Source: Paenibacillus_AB hodogayensis (GTDB lineage: Bacteria; Bacillota; Bacilli; Paenibacillales; NBRC-103111). Taken from it: DNA of 64,000 nt. Where the stretch lies: positions 124,001-188,000 of the forward strand of contig NZ_BAAAYO010000008.1 in the NCBI RefSeq assembly GCF_039536325.1, given 5' to 3'. The position numbers and the translations under genes are program-made. The notes under the pieces are model-generated. The model ran no database searches, was not told the origin of the DNA, and worked only from the letters and a program-made list of their open reading frames with translations. Shown here piece by piece: positions 1 to 7,651 of the stretch (positions are counted from its first letter, which is position 1; each line of letters starts with the position of its first letter).

Positions 1-654
1 CAGCAGCCCGATCTGGCCGTCGGCATGTCCGGGCAGCCGGACGGCCAGCACGCTGCCGTCCCCTAGCACATCGTACGCGCCGTAGAACGGGTATTCATCC
101 GGCAGTTCTACCCGCCGGTCGGCCGCAATCGGCCGCGAGCGCTCTTCGAATCCGGCCGGAAGCAAGCCCGGCAGGAACGCCCGGCGAAGAGCCGCCAACC
201 CGCGCAGATGCTTCACGGCTTCGTAAGCTTCCTTCATATAGATAAACGCCGCCTGCGGGAAATCGTGCAGACCGGCAATGTGATCGGCATGAAAATGCGT
301 AATGATGACGGCGTTTACCCGCTCCGGGGAAATACCGCAAGCCTCGAGCTGACGCAACGCGCTATCCGACTCGCGGAAAAACACGGGCGTGATCGCCCGA
401 TACACCCTTGCGGGAAGCCGTTCCGTTTCGTCGAGAAAACGCTGGGCATAACCGGTGTCCACCAGCATCGTGCCGAACTTCGGATGCTCGATGCAGGCAA
501 ACAGCGCCGGAATGCGGCAGGAGCGCCATGAACCGCCGCGAATCGTTACCCATTCCGGATGGGTGCAGTAGCCGGCCGCGAACAGCCGCAGCTTGACTTT
601 GAGGGACGGCCGCAGGATGTCTGGCATGTTGTCGTCTTGCCTTGCGTTGTGCAT
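1..654 (-). CDS. MBL-fold metallo-hydrolase, 3' end outside window
   Basis: A metallo-beta-lactamase-fold hydrolase, 218 codons visible, C-terminus beyond the left edge. The metal motif HFHADH is at about residues 120-125 (H120, H122, D124, H125), preceded by the VDTG turn near residue 66. A further likely metal ligand lies in LPGHADG close to the edge, so the visible part looks intact. The ATG at 654 is the first start after an upstream stop; AAAGGAGG lies 15 bases before it, rather far. It is the last visible gene of a leftward operon with a ketoacyl synthase III, an ATP-grasp ligase and an NAD-dependent reductase. The substrate cannot be told from the fold; a thioester, lactone or ester of the operon's product is an inference. 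Confidence 0.85.
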   Translation of the reverse strand, partial: MHNARQDDNMPDILRPSLKVKLRLFAAGYCTHPEWVTIRGGSWRSCRIPALFACIEHPKFGTMLVDTGYAQRFLDETERLPARVYRAITPVFFRESDSALRQLEACGISPERVNAVIITHFHADHIAGLHDFPQAAFIYMKEAYEAVKHLRGLAALRRAFLPGLLPAGFEERSRPIAADRRVELPDEYPFYGAYDVLGDGSVLAVRLPGHADGQIGLL

Positions 655-752
655 ATCCCGTTAGTTGCCCCTCCTTTGCAATCTTGTCTTCTATTCCCCG
701 GAACTATTCTCCCGTCCTCTAGGCGGACGTCGTATCCTCCATTCGCCTCTGT

Positions 753-1754
753 TCATCTTTCCCGCGCGGATACACTGCTGCCTTGCCGCCAGTCGGCGTA
801 CACCTGCATGCCCGCCTCGACGCCGACCGTCGGGCTGTATCCGAGCTCGCGGCGGGCCGCCCCGATATCCAGCGTCTGGCTCCGTCCGAGCATCCCGGCC
901 ATCGCCCGGGTCAGCATCGGTTCCTTGCGAAGCAGATGGGCCGACATCTCCATGAGCCAGGCCGCCGCATAAGCCGCGGTATACGGCAGCGGCTTGTACC
1001 GCACCGGAATGCCGAGCAGGCGAAACAGCATGTCCACCGCCTCGCGAAAGGGCAGCGGCTCGCCGTTCGTCACATGATAAATGCGGCCGCAAACCGCTTC
1101 CGGAGCCGACTGGCACAGCAGCAGCGCCTGTACGGCGTTATCGACAAAGGTCAAGTCGATCAGCGCCCGGCCACCGTCGATCAGCGGAATGCCGCGTGTC
1201 ATGTTCGCTGCCAGAAGCTTGGGCAGAATGGAAGCATCCCCGGGACCGAACAGCGCGCGGGGCCGAACGATCACCGCAGGCAGCCCTTCCGAGCAAGCCG
1301 CCAGCACCGCCCGCTCGGCAAGCCGCTTCGTCTCTGCGTAAGGGCTCGCCTGCTTGGCGGGCAGCGGGTCCGTCTCGCGGACGTTCAGCCTTTCGGCTCC
1401 CCCGAAGCAGACGCTCGGCGTGGAGACGTGGATGAGCCGGGCCGCGCCATGGCGGCGGCAGCCTGCGAGAACATGCTCCGTCCCCAGGACGTTATGCGCA
1501 TGAAAGTCGGCATAGGCCCCCCAGGAAGAGGAAAGAGCCCCGCAGTGGAACACCGCGTCCTGACCGGCGCAAGCGGCTAGGACGCGGTCCCCGTCGCGCA
1601 AATCGGCTTGTTCGAAACGGATGTCCCGGCGCCGCAGCTCCTTGCCCTTCTGCGGATTTCGGCCCAGCGCAGTCACGTCCCAGCCCCGGTCGCGCAGCGA
1701 CAATGCAAGCCGCCCACCCAAAAATCCGGTGCCGCCGGTAACCAGCGCCTTCAT
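753..1754 (-). CDS. NAD-dependent epimerase/dehydratase-type reductase (OleD/3-beta-HSD-like)
   Basis: An extended short-chain dehydrogenase of 333 residues. The NAD(P) glycine motif GGTGFLGG is at residues 7-14, and the catalytic tyrosine and lysine are in SPYAETK (about Y139 and K143), with serines near 111-114. The C-terminal half has the PGDASILPKL and HVTNGEP segments typical of the 3-beta-hydroxysteroid dehydrogenase/OleD group. The ATG overlaps the stop of the ATP-grasp gene by four bases (ATGA), and GGAGGG sits five bases upstream, so the start is firm. Linked to an OleA-like synthase, it probably reduces a beta-keto intermediate; that step is inferred from OleD and not shown. A nucleotide-sugar epimerase is the alternative, but no sugar genes are near. 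Confidence 0.8.
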   Translation of the reverse strand: MKALVTGGTGFLGGRLALSLRDRGWDVTALGRNPQKGKELRRRDIRFEQADLRDGDRVLAACAGQDAVFHCGALSSSWGAYADFHAHNVLGTEHVLAGCRRHGAARLIHVSTPSVCFGGAERLNVRETDPLPAKQASPYAETKRLAERAVLAACSEGLPAVIVRPRALFGPGDASILPKLLAANMTRGIPLIDGGRALIDLTFVDNAVQALLLCQSAPEAVCGRIYHVTNGEPLPFREAVDMLFRLLGIPVRYKPLPYTAAYAAAWLMEMSAHLLRKEPMLTRAMAGMLGRSQTLDIGAARRELGYSPTVGVEAGMQVYADWRQGSSVSARER

Positions 1755-3070
1755 CGCGTCCCTCCGTTCCATTCGATGTCGCACGTCGACGCCTCCAGCA
1801 GCGTCCGGCCGCTGCGGGCGGCGATGCGGCGCAGCTCGTTGAGCAGCAGGAGCTGCTCCCAGAATGGCCGCGGGTCGTCTCGCCTGTAGACGGCATCGTT
1901 TGCCGTGGCGAACTTCCTCAGCCAAGCTCCCAAACCGCCCGCCGTAGCGCTCCCCTTCCGGCTTGCCGCAAGCATCGGCAAAGCGAGCATGCGGCGCGCG
2001 CCGGGATGCGGTTCGGCAATCGTATCCCCGAGCGATTGCGGATCGAGCAGAGCGGCGGCGAGGCCGTCCTGCGAACCGAACAAATGAATTCCGCTGGTCG
2101 CCCTCGGATTGCATTCGATCGGATACAGCTCACCGCCGGCCGTTTCGATAAAATCGAAGGCAAGCTGCCCGGTAAACTTCTCCAGGGCGGCAAACCGCTC
2201 CACCCAATGCTTCAAGGCCGGATGGTTCAAGGATTCGAAGTAGACGCACGCTCCGCTGGGGAGCGAATACTCGACGGCGTAAGCGGCATAGGCCGTCAGC
2301 TTGCCTTCGTGCACGATGCTGTACGTGCACAATCCGCGGCCGGCGATATATTGCTGCGCCACCCAAGGGTACCGGTCTTCGTCCAAGACCGGCAGCCCGG
2401 TGTGGGTGCGCTCCGTACGCTGTCCAGGCGGCCCGCCCGCTTTCCGTGCCCGGCCGGCGGCAGAAGGCCGGCCGACGAAGCGCACCTTGGAGCCGGAGCG
2501 AGAAAATTCAGGCTTCAACACGCATCCTTCCGGCCAGAGATCCGCGGCTTTTTCGGCCCCGGAGCCGGAGGCGGTCCATAGATGCGTCAGCTGTCTCCAT
2601 TCCGAAGGAGAGGCTAACAGACGGGTTCGCGGCACCGGGAATCCCAGCTCTTCGACCCGCCGGATGAACGCATGCTTGCTGTGCAGCCGGACCAGCTGCT
2701 CGATCGGTGCGGCCAAAACGCGGCATACTTGGCTCAACCTCGGCAAGCCGGAAGCCACATAAAACAGTTCCTCGCAGGTCGGGATCAGCCAATCGATCTG
2801 TTCCCGCCTGACGATCCGCTCCAAAGCGGCGACAAAGCCTTCGGCATCCGCAGCCGGGCTCGGTACCGCATGGCTGCGCGTCACGGCTTTGGAAACGCGG
2901 CATAGGTGATAGTGCAAGCTTTCCGCCACGTGCACCTCGCAGCCGGCTGCCGCCAGCAGGCGAGCCAGCTCCAAAGCCACTGGCGCGCGGCCGCCGGTCA
3001 GCAGCACCTTCAGCCCGACCGTACGGCCGGCTAGCGGCAGCGCCGACCCTTCGGCCGCCTCAATAATCAA
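1751..3070 (-). CDS. ATP-grasp domain ligase
   Basis: A protein of 439 residues with an N-terminal Rossmann-like pre-ATP-grasp domain (KVLLTGGRAPVALELARLL) and an ATP-grasp fold. The metal-binding end of the fold is visible as YPIECNPRATSGIHLF. ATP-grasp enzymes join a carboxylate to an amine, thiol or other nucleophile through an acyl-phosphate. The start is a TTG at 3070 with GGGAGG seven bases upstream, inside the end of the synthase gene (11-base overlap), and the stop overlaps the reductase start, so the three are translationally coupled. Acceptor and donor are unknown. A long insert (about residues 175-235) rich in Arg, Gly and Ala interrupts the ATP-grasp region and may be a disordered loop. 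Confidence 0.8.
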   Translation of the reverse strand: MIIEAAEGSALPLAGRTVGLKVLLTGGRAPVALELARLLAAAGCEVHVAESLHYHLCRVSKAVTRSHAVPSPAADAEGFVAALERIVRREQIDWLIPTCEELFYVASGLPRLSQVCRVLAAPIEQLVRLHSKHAFIRRVEELGFPVPRTRLLASPSEWRQLTHLWTASGSGAEKAADLWPEGCVLKPEFSRSGSKVRFVGRPSAAGRARKAGGPPGQRTERTHTGLPVLDEDRYPWVAQQYIAGRGLCTYSIVHEGKLTAYAAYAVEYSLPSGACVYFESLNHPALKHWVERFAALEKFTGQLAFDFIETAGGELYPIECNPRATSGIHLFGSQDGLAAALLDPQSLGDTIAEPHPGARRMLALPMLAASRKGSATAGGLGAWLRKFATANDAVYRRDDPRPFWEQLLLLNELRRIAARSGRTLLEASTCDIEWNGGTR

Positions 3071-4058
3071 GCACGACGCCTCCCAACGTTAACCCGGCCG
3101 ACGTGCCAAGCAGTAGAACCCGGTCTCCGCGGCGAATCCGCTCCAGGCGGATCGCTTCGTGAATCCCCATCGGAATCGATGCGGCGATCGTGTTTCCGTG
3201 CTCCTCCGTAATGCAGAGCATACGCTCGTCGGGAATTCCCAGCTTGCGGGCGAGCAGCCTCATTGCCATCACGCTCCCCTGGTGCGGGATAACCAGCCGA
3301 ATCTCGTCGAGGCCGCAGCCCGCTCCGGCCAGCAGCCTGCTCAGAAATGGCGGCAATTTTTGGGAAGCCATCCGGTACAGTGCATCCCCCTGCATATCGA
3401 ACAAATAATGGTCCCTGGACTCGGCGGTGTAAGCCGAGGCGTGCCGGGCGCTGCCTCCTCCGCGAATTTCCGACATATGGGCGCCGGCGCTGAATGTCTC
3501 CATGCCGGCGTAGACGATTTGCGACAGTTCCTTCTCTCCGGAAGGGCCGATGATAACGGCGGCGGCTCCATCGCCGAACAAGGCCGCGCTCTCTTTTTGG
3601 CCCCAATTGAGCCCCTTGGAGGCCACCTCGGTGGACACCAGCAGCACGTGGCGGTAGCGCCCCGCGTGCACCAGATAGGACATGACATCGAGACCGGCGA
3701 TGAAGCTCAGGCAGGTCGAGTTGACGTCGAAAGCCGGCACACCGGAGTGCTGCTGGCCCATCGCTTCCTGAATAAGTACGGCCGTGCATGGGATCGGCTG
3801 CTCCATGGTACCGCTCGCGCAGACGAGGCAATCGATATCGGCGAATTCGAGTCCAGCTGCCTCCAGCGCGGCATAGGCGGCTTTGGCACCCATCTCCGAA
3901 GCGGTTTCATCCTCTATAAAATAGCGTTGGACAACGTTCGTCTTCCGGCGGACCCAGCCTTCCGGAACGCCGAGTACCGCGTCCATCTCCACATCCGAAA
4001 CACAGCGTTTAGGCATATATTTGCCGGTGCCGATTATTTTCACTTTGCGGTTTTGCAT
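3060..4058 (-). CDS. 3-oxoacyl-ACP synthase III family protein (OleA-like)
   Basis: A thiolase-fold ketoacyl synthase III of 332 residues. The triad is complete: Cys116 in DVNSTCLSF, His259 in IPHQGS and Asn289 in EEHGNTIAASIP. The EHGN...ASIP form and the DVNSTC context resemble OleA and other secondary-metabolism KAS III enzymes as well as FabH. The ATG at 4058 has GGAGGTG about five bases upstream; the frame is open further up but without a ribosome site. It heads the biosynthetic part of the operon just after the ArsR gene. It probably condenses two acyl thioesters. A housekeeping FabH would normally sit with fab genes, and none are here. Confidence 0.87.
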   Translation of the reverse strand: MQNRKVKIIGTGKYMPKRCVSDVEMDAVLGVPEGWVRRKTNVVQRYFIEDETASEMGAKAAYAALEAAGLEFADIDCLVCASGTMEQPIPCTAVLIQEAMGQQHSGVPAFDVNSTCLSFIAGLDVMSYLVHAGRYRHVLLVSTEVASKGLNWGQKESAALFGDGAAAVIIGPSGEKELSQIVYAGMETFSAGAHMSEIRGGGSARHASAYTAESRDHYLFDMQGDALYRMASQKLPPFLSRLLAGAGCGLDEIRLVIPHQGSVMAMRLLARKLGIPDERMLCITEEHGNTIAASIPMGIHEAIRLERIRRGDRVLLLGTSAGLTLGGVVLDY

Positions 4059-4107
4059 TCCGCACCTCCGCTTTCTATGGCCCGCTCCGCCGTTTGCGGT
4101 CTTCCGC

Positions 4108-4437
4108 TCATTTCGGCTCGTCCGAGCTGCAGGAAGCTTCATAGGCGTTCAGGATCGAAGCCAGCAGACCGGGAAACCGCCCCTCCACATCATCGATGCG
4201 GAGCGACAAAAAACGCTGCGTCCCTTGGACGCGGACGCGAACGACCCCCGCTTCCCGCAACGTGCGCGAATGGTGCGATAATGTGGACTTGACGACAGGC
4301 ACCGTAATGTCCCCGCACGTCCGCTCCCCGGCTTTATACAGCTCGGCCACGATAGACAGTCGGATCGGGTCGCTCAACGCATACAGAACGGAAGACAAGT
4401 GGATATCGTCGCGGTCCGGGTGATATAACAGCTTCAC
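4108..4437 (-). CDS. ArsR-family winged-helix transcriptional regulator
   Basis: A 109-residue regulator. ALSDPIRLSIVAELY and KSTLSHHSRTLREAGVV form the winged helix-turn-helix. No ArsR-type CxC or CxxC metal site is visible; only two cysteines lie near the N-terminal half and the C-terminus, so an organic ligand is as likely as a metal. The GTG start at 4437 has GGAGG seven bases upstream. The gene leads the biosynthetic operon, 49 bases before the KAS III start, and an inverted repeat lies just upstream, so autoregulation of the whole operon is likely. Confidence 0.87.
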   Translation of the reverse strand: MKLLYHPDRDDIHLSSVLYALSDPIRLSIVAELYKAGERTCGDITVPVVKSTLSHHSRTLREAGVVRVRVQGTQRFLSLRIDDVEGRFPGLLASILNAYEASCSSDEPK

Positions 4438-4454
4438 GCTGCGCCCTCCTTTAC

Positions 4455-4482
4455 CCGCTATATCGTTCTACTTCTATAGCGG
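4455..4482. promoter_or_regulatory. Inverted repeat, probable ArsR-type operator
   Basis: CCGCTATA and TATAGCGG form a perfect 8-base inverted repeat with a 12-base spacer, ending 18 bases before the GTG start of the ArsR gene. The spacing and palindromic half sites fit an operator overlapping the promoter of the leftward operon. The regulator-operator pairing is inferred from adjacency. Confidence 0.55.
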
Positions 4483-4601
4483 TTATGACAGCATCGTACC
4501 ATAGGACAGGATAGATTTCTATTTCAAAAGAGGTTCTGGGCGAGCCTGGAGAGCTTGCACGGACCGTTCTGCTTCAAGCTCGCGAGCCGGGCCATGCAAC
4601 A

Positions 4602-4633
4602 AAGCGCCCGGCGGACATTCGCCGCGGGCGCTT
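4602..4633 (-). terminator. Rho-independent terminator after the Dabb gene
   Basis: AAGCGCCC and GGGCGCTT form a GC-rich stem with a further imperfect GGCG/CGCC extension. Read leftward the stem is followed by TTTGTTG. It separates the Dabb gene from the ArsR operon. Confidence 0.7.
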
Positions 4634-4659
4634 CGTTACGAGCCGCTCGCGCGGCGCTT

Positions 4660-4953
4660 TTACAGTTCGATATCGACTACGATGCTGTCCAGCCGTCCGA
4701 CCTCGCGGATGTAGGCGGCCACCGCCTGGTGCTGCGGGTTCGGTCCATACGCCTCCAGAGCGGCGCGGTTCTCGAAACGAGCCGAAAGCACAACCTGGTA
4801 CCCTTGGTTTTTGTCGGAGAAGTTGAGGCCGGCTTGCAGATCGACGACTCCGTTCAGGTGAGCGCGCAGTGCCTTGTAACGCGATACGACTTCGGCCAAC
4901 TGCTCCGGGGTCGTCGATTCGGCGAATTTGACTAGTACGATATGATCGATCAT
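4660..4953 (-). CDS. Dabb-family (stress-responsive A/B barrel) protein
   Basis: A 97-residue protein beginning MIDHIVLVKF, with the beta-strand/helix pattern of the dimeric alpha+beta barrel (Dabb) domain filling the whole length. AGAGGA lies seven bases before the ATG. Members are small cytoplasmic dimers, some with enzymatic roles in polyketide or aromatic pathways, most uncharacterised. It appears monocistronic, with its own terminator downstream. The role cannot be read from sequence. Confidence 0.85.
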   Translation of the reverse strand: MIDHIVLVKFAESTTPEQLAEVVSRYKALRAHLNGVVDLQAGLNFSDKNQGYQVVLSARFENRAALEAYGPNPQHQAVAAYIREVGRLDSIVVDIEL

Positions 4954-5194
4954 GACGGAATCCTCTTTTCTGTGCGGAAGATATATTTCACTATATCATC
5001 TGACGACCCGGAAGCCAACCCGCACGCCCTCCGCAAGCAGGGCAATCGCATGATTCGAAAAACGGCGGCAAATCGAGACTGCGAACGACCCATATTATTC
5101 CTTCAATCGCGCTTGTGATCGGTTGACCGTTCGATTAAAGCGGTGGAACCCGCTTTCAAAGTCACTCAGTTGGACACCAGGGGGTGGGTTTCCG

Positions 5195-5773
5195 TCAGGA
5201 GCTTAGGGGGAGACTCGCGTCCGCCTGCCGAGGCTTCCCGTGAAGCGCCTCCGGCTTAATCGCCTCGGCCTTGTCCGGGACAGGGACAGGGGCAAGCTGT
5301 TCCGCCCGGGTGCTTCCTCCGCTCGCTCCGCCGCTTACGACAGCCGGCTCGTTCTCTCCTCTGGTCGGAGGGGCCAATACGGGCCGCTTGTCCGTGCTGG
5401 AGCCGTTCGCGTCCGGCTGCGAGCCGTTTGTCGACCCGGCCTTCCGCTCTCCTTGCGCTGCCGCTTGGTCCGTTCCGGTCTTTTGCTCTTGTCCGGCCTG
5501 CGGCCCGTCGGAGCCGCTCTTCCCGATGCCCGTCGCAGGCGTCCCGCCCGTTTCGGCATTGCCGGAGTCGGCTGTTTCTCCCGATTGATCTGCGGCTTTA
5601 TCCGCCGGAGGCGTTTGCACGCTGCCGGAAGTTTGCCCGGCGTTCGTATTCGCCGGCTCCTTCGCCGCATTGACGTTGCCATTGGCATCCGTCGAGGTCG
5701 AGGGAGTGCCGTTGCACGCGGCCAAACCGAGCGCAAGGGTCAGGCTGGCCAAAGTAACAAGTCGTTTTCTCAT
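5195..5773 (-). CDS. Low-complexity lipoprotein
   Basis: A 192-residue protein with a lipoprotein signal peptide: MRKRLVTLAS, a hydrophobic stretch and lipobox LAAC (Cys about residue 20). The mature part is almost entirely Ala, Gly, Ser, Thr, Asp, Asn, Glu and Gln with prolines, without predicted fold, ending in a slightly more ordered segment (APVPVPDKAEAIKPEAL). It is probably a disordered surface tether or spacer. A small hairpin at 5137-5156 (AAAGCGG/CCGCTTT) follows the gene, but without a convincing T run. I recognise no family. Confidence 0.7.
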   Translation of the reverse strand: MRKRLVTLASLTLALGLAACNGTPSTSTDANGNVNAAKEPANTNAGQTSGSVQTPPADKAADQSGETADSGNAETGGTPATGIGKSGSDGPQAGQEQKTGTDQAAAQGERKAGSTNGSQPDANGSSTDKRPVLAPPTRGENEPAVVSGGASGGSTRAEQLAPVPVPDKAEAIKPEALHGKPRQADASLPLSS

Positions 5774-5963
5774 ATCGTATCTGCTCCTTATCCGGTTTCC
5801 TCCATCCTAACAGGGCGATGTTGCCAAACCGTATCCGACTTGTAAACAAGTTGTAAAGCTTTCCGCTGCAGGTGGAGCCAAGGACGGCAAGGAATGGCAA
5901 AAAGCCCCGGACCGCCGCACATGCGGAGATCCGGAAGCTTCCTTGCAAATGGCATCGCGGCGT

Positions 5964-7337
5964 TCAGCGCGCGGCGGCGGGTATGGCGACACGCGCGCCG
6001 GCGGCAACTTCGTTCGCCGGAAACGTCCGAAACAGCCATAAGTCGGGCGTATCGCGTACGGGCGGCACAGTCAGTTCGAAGGAGTCCGCGGGAAAGCCTT
6101 CAGCCCGAATGTACAGCCGGTTGCCGTCCACCCGCAGCAAGTCGGGATCGATAAACCGATGGCCGTCCCGGTCCAAGATTCCGAAGCGGCTGGCCAGCGA
6201 CCGGCAGCTCTCCGGATCGATCCGTTTCGTAAACGATACCATCAGCTCCCGCTCCCCGCTTCGGATGCCGCGGAACGGAAACGGCGGCATCTCGTACATC
6301 GTCCCGCCGATATGGAACTCGTACGCCGTCCAGGAGGCATAGCCGAGCCGCTTCGCGGTACGATGAAAACCGCTCAGCCATTCCCTGCCCTTAATCATCG
6401 TCTTCGACGAGCCTATATCCGCCTGAACCGCCAGCGGCAGACTGGCATGCTCGCCGCGAATATGGCGCACGAACGGCTCGTAACGGCGCACGTAATCGGA
6501 CGGCAGCGAAGGCTTCGTCCAGTCCGGCCAATGGGTTTGCAGCACGTGCATATCCGGCTTCACCCGGGCGATCATCGACGGGGCGTCCAGCCCCTGCATT
6601 TCACGCAGCAGCCCGATCGATTCCGATCCGTCGTCCACGGCCAGCGACCAGGTGGCGACGGCGATATCCGGCTCTACGGCCCGCGCCCCTCCAGTTCCGT
6701 TAATAACCCGGTCGACAAATTCGTTGACCGCCTCCACCCGGAGCTGTACCCACTTCTCGTAGACGTCTTTGTTTTTCTTATAATACTGCGGCGAGCGCGG
6801 ATGGACGAAGTCCGGCATATCGCTGCCACACCGTCTGCGGAAGGCATCGCGGGCGTACGGCCCCACATCCCCATACACGCCCCGGCGAATTCCGTCCCAC
6901 TCGGGAAAATACGGCTCGGCAATCTCAATGCCGTCGAACGGGTAACGGGACAGCATATCGCCGATGGCTTTCGTTTTCCATTGCACATAAGGCTCGCAAA
7001 AATAGGAGAACCGTTCATAGCCGTCGTCGCACGGCTTCAGCAGCCCCATCCGCCAATCGGTCCAGCCCTCCGGGTAATTTTCGGTGGAAAAGGTGCCGTT
7101 GCCGAGCGCCATCGCCCAGACGAACATTCCCCTGTCGCGAAACGCCCGCAGCAGCTCGCCGTTTATATTCATCTCGTTGACGACGAAATAATGCACGATG
7201 GCGTAGCCGGCTGCGGCGATTTCCTCCGCGACGCTCTCCGGCGACCGGTTTTTGTAATAAGGAAACAGCGGATCGACCTGTATGCTCGGCCCGTAAAGGC
7301 CCCGTCTCGCCTTGCCGCCGCTGTTTGTCGTCTCCAC
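5964..7337 (-). CDS. TIM-barrel glycoside hydrolase-like protein, function unknown
   Basis: A 457-residue cytoplasmic protein without a signal peptide. The alternating strand/helix pattern with strand-end acidic residues (YPFDGIEIAEPYFPEW near residue 135, VATWSLAVDDG, VQADIG) suggests a TIM barrel like those of uncharacterised GH-like families (residues about 10-350), followed by a beta-rich C-terminal domain. The start is a GTG at 7337 with AGGTG nine bases upstream. A carbohydrate substrate is suggested by fold only. It lies alone, downstream of the broken two-component locus. Confidence 0.55.
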   Translation of the reverse strand: METTNSGGKARRGLYGPSIQVDPLFPYYKNRSPESVAEEIAAAGYAIVHYFVVNEMNINGELLRAFRDRGMFVWAMALGNGTFSTENYPEGWTDWRMGLLKPCDDGYERFSYFCEPYVQWKTKAIGDMLSRYPFDGIEIAEPYFPEWDGIRRGVYGDVGPYARDAFRRRCGSDMPDFVHPRSPQYYKKNKDVYEKWVQLRVEAVNEFVDRVINGTGGARAVEPDIAVATWSLAVDDGSESIGLLREMQGLDAPSMIARVKPDMHVLQTHWPDWTKPSLPSDYVRRYEPFVRHIRGEHASLPLAVQADIGSSKTMIKGREWLSGFHRTAKRLGYASWTAYEFHIGGTMYEMPPFPFRGIRSGERELMVSFTKRIDPESCRSLASRFGILDRDGHRFIDPDLLRVDGNRLYIRAEGFPADSFELTVPPVRDTPDLWLFRTFPANEVAAGARVAIPAAAR

Positions 7338-7398
7338 GGCGCGTCACCTGCCCCGTCTATTTGAATTCGATCATGAAAGGGGTCCGATCCGGCGCGGG

Positions 7399-7651
7399 CT
7401 ATATGCAAGGCAAAACTTCCAGCTCGCTTCGCGGCGCGTCCAGCAGCTTCTTCCCGTCCCGGCTCCACATCTGATTGACGGCTCACCCACCCATCAATAC
7501 CGTTGTATTCGCCGAAAGTCGATCGTATGCCAGCAACGTCCCCCAGGGCCGATATCGTCTTCGACTACATCCCGTCCGAGCAGCCCGATGTAGCGACAGC
7601 TGCCGCAGTAAACGCAAGAACAAGCTTCCATGCCTGAAACCTGCTTCTCAT
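7399..7651 (-). pseudogene. Remnant of a lipoprotein gene (frameshifted)
   Basis: An ATG at 7651 overlaps the histidine kinase stop (ATGA) and encodes a perfect lipoprotein leader, MRSRFQAWKLVLAF then ATSGC, but the frame stops at 7565 after 28 residues. Protein-like segments continue in other frames: DVVEDDIGP, then WGTLLAYDRLSANTTVLMGG before a stop, then NQMWSRDGKKLLDAPRS ending at a TAG at 7399. This suggests a lipoprotein once co-transcribed with the kinase and now broken by at least one frameshift and stops. A very short secreted lipopeptide is a less likely alternative. Confidence 0.5.

Noticed and set aside
5137..5156. AAAGCGG-TGGAAC-CCGCTTT as a terminator for the lipoprotein gene
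   Set aside because: Stem of seven bases without a T run on the leftward side; too weak to list on its own.
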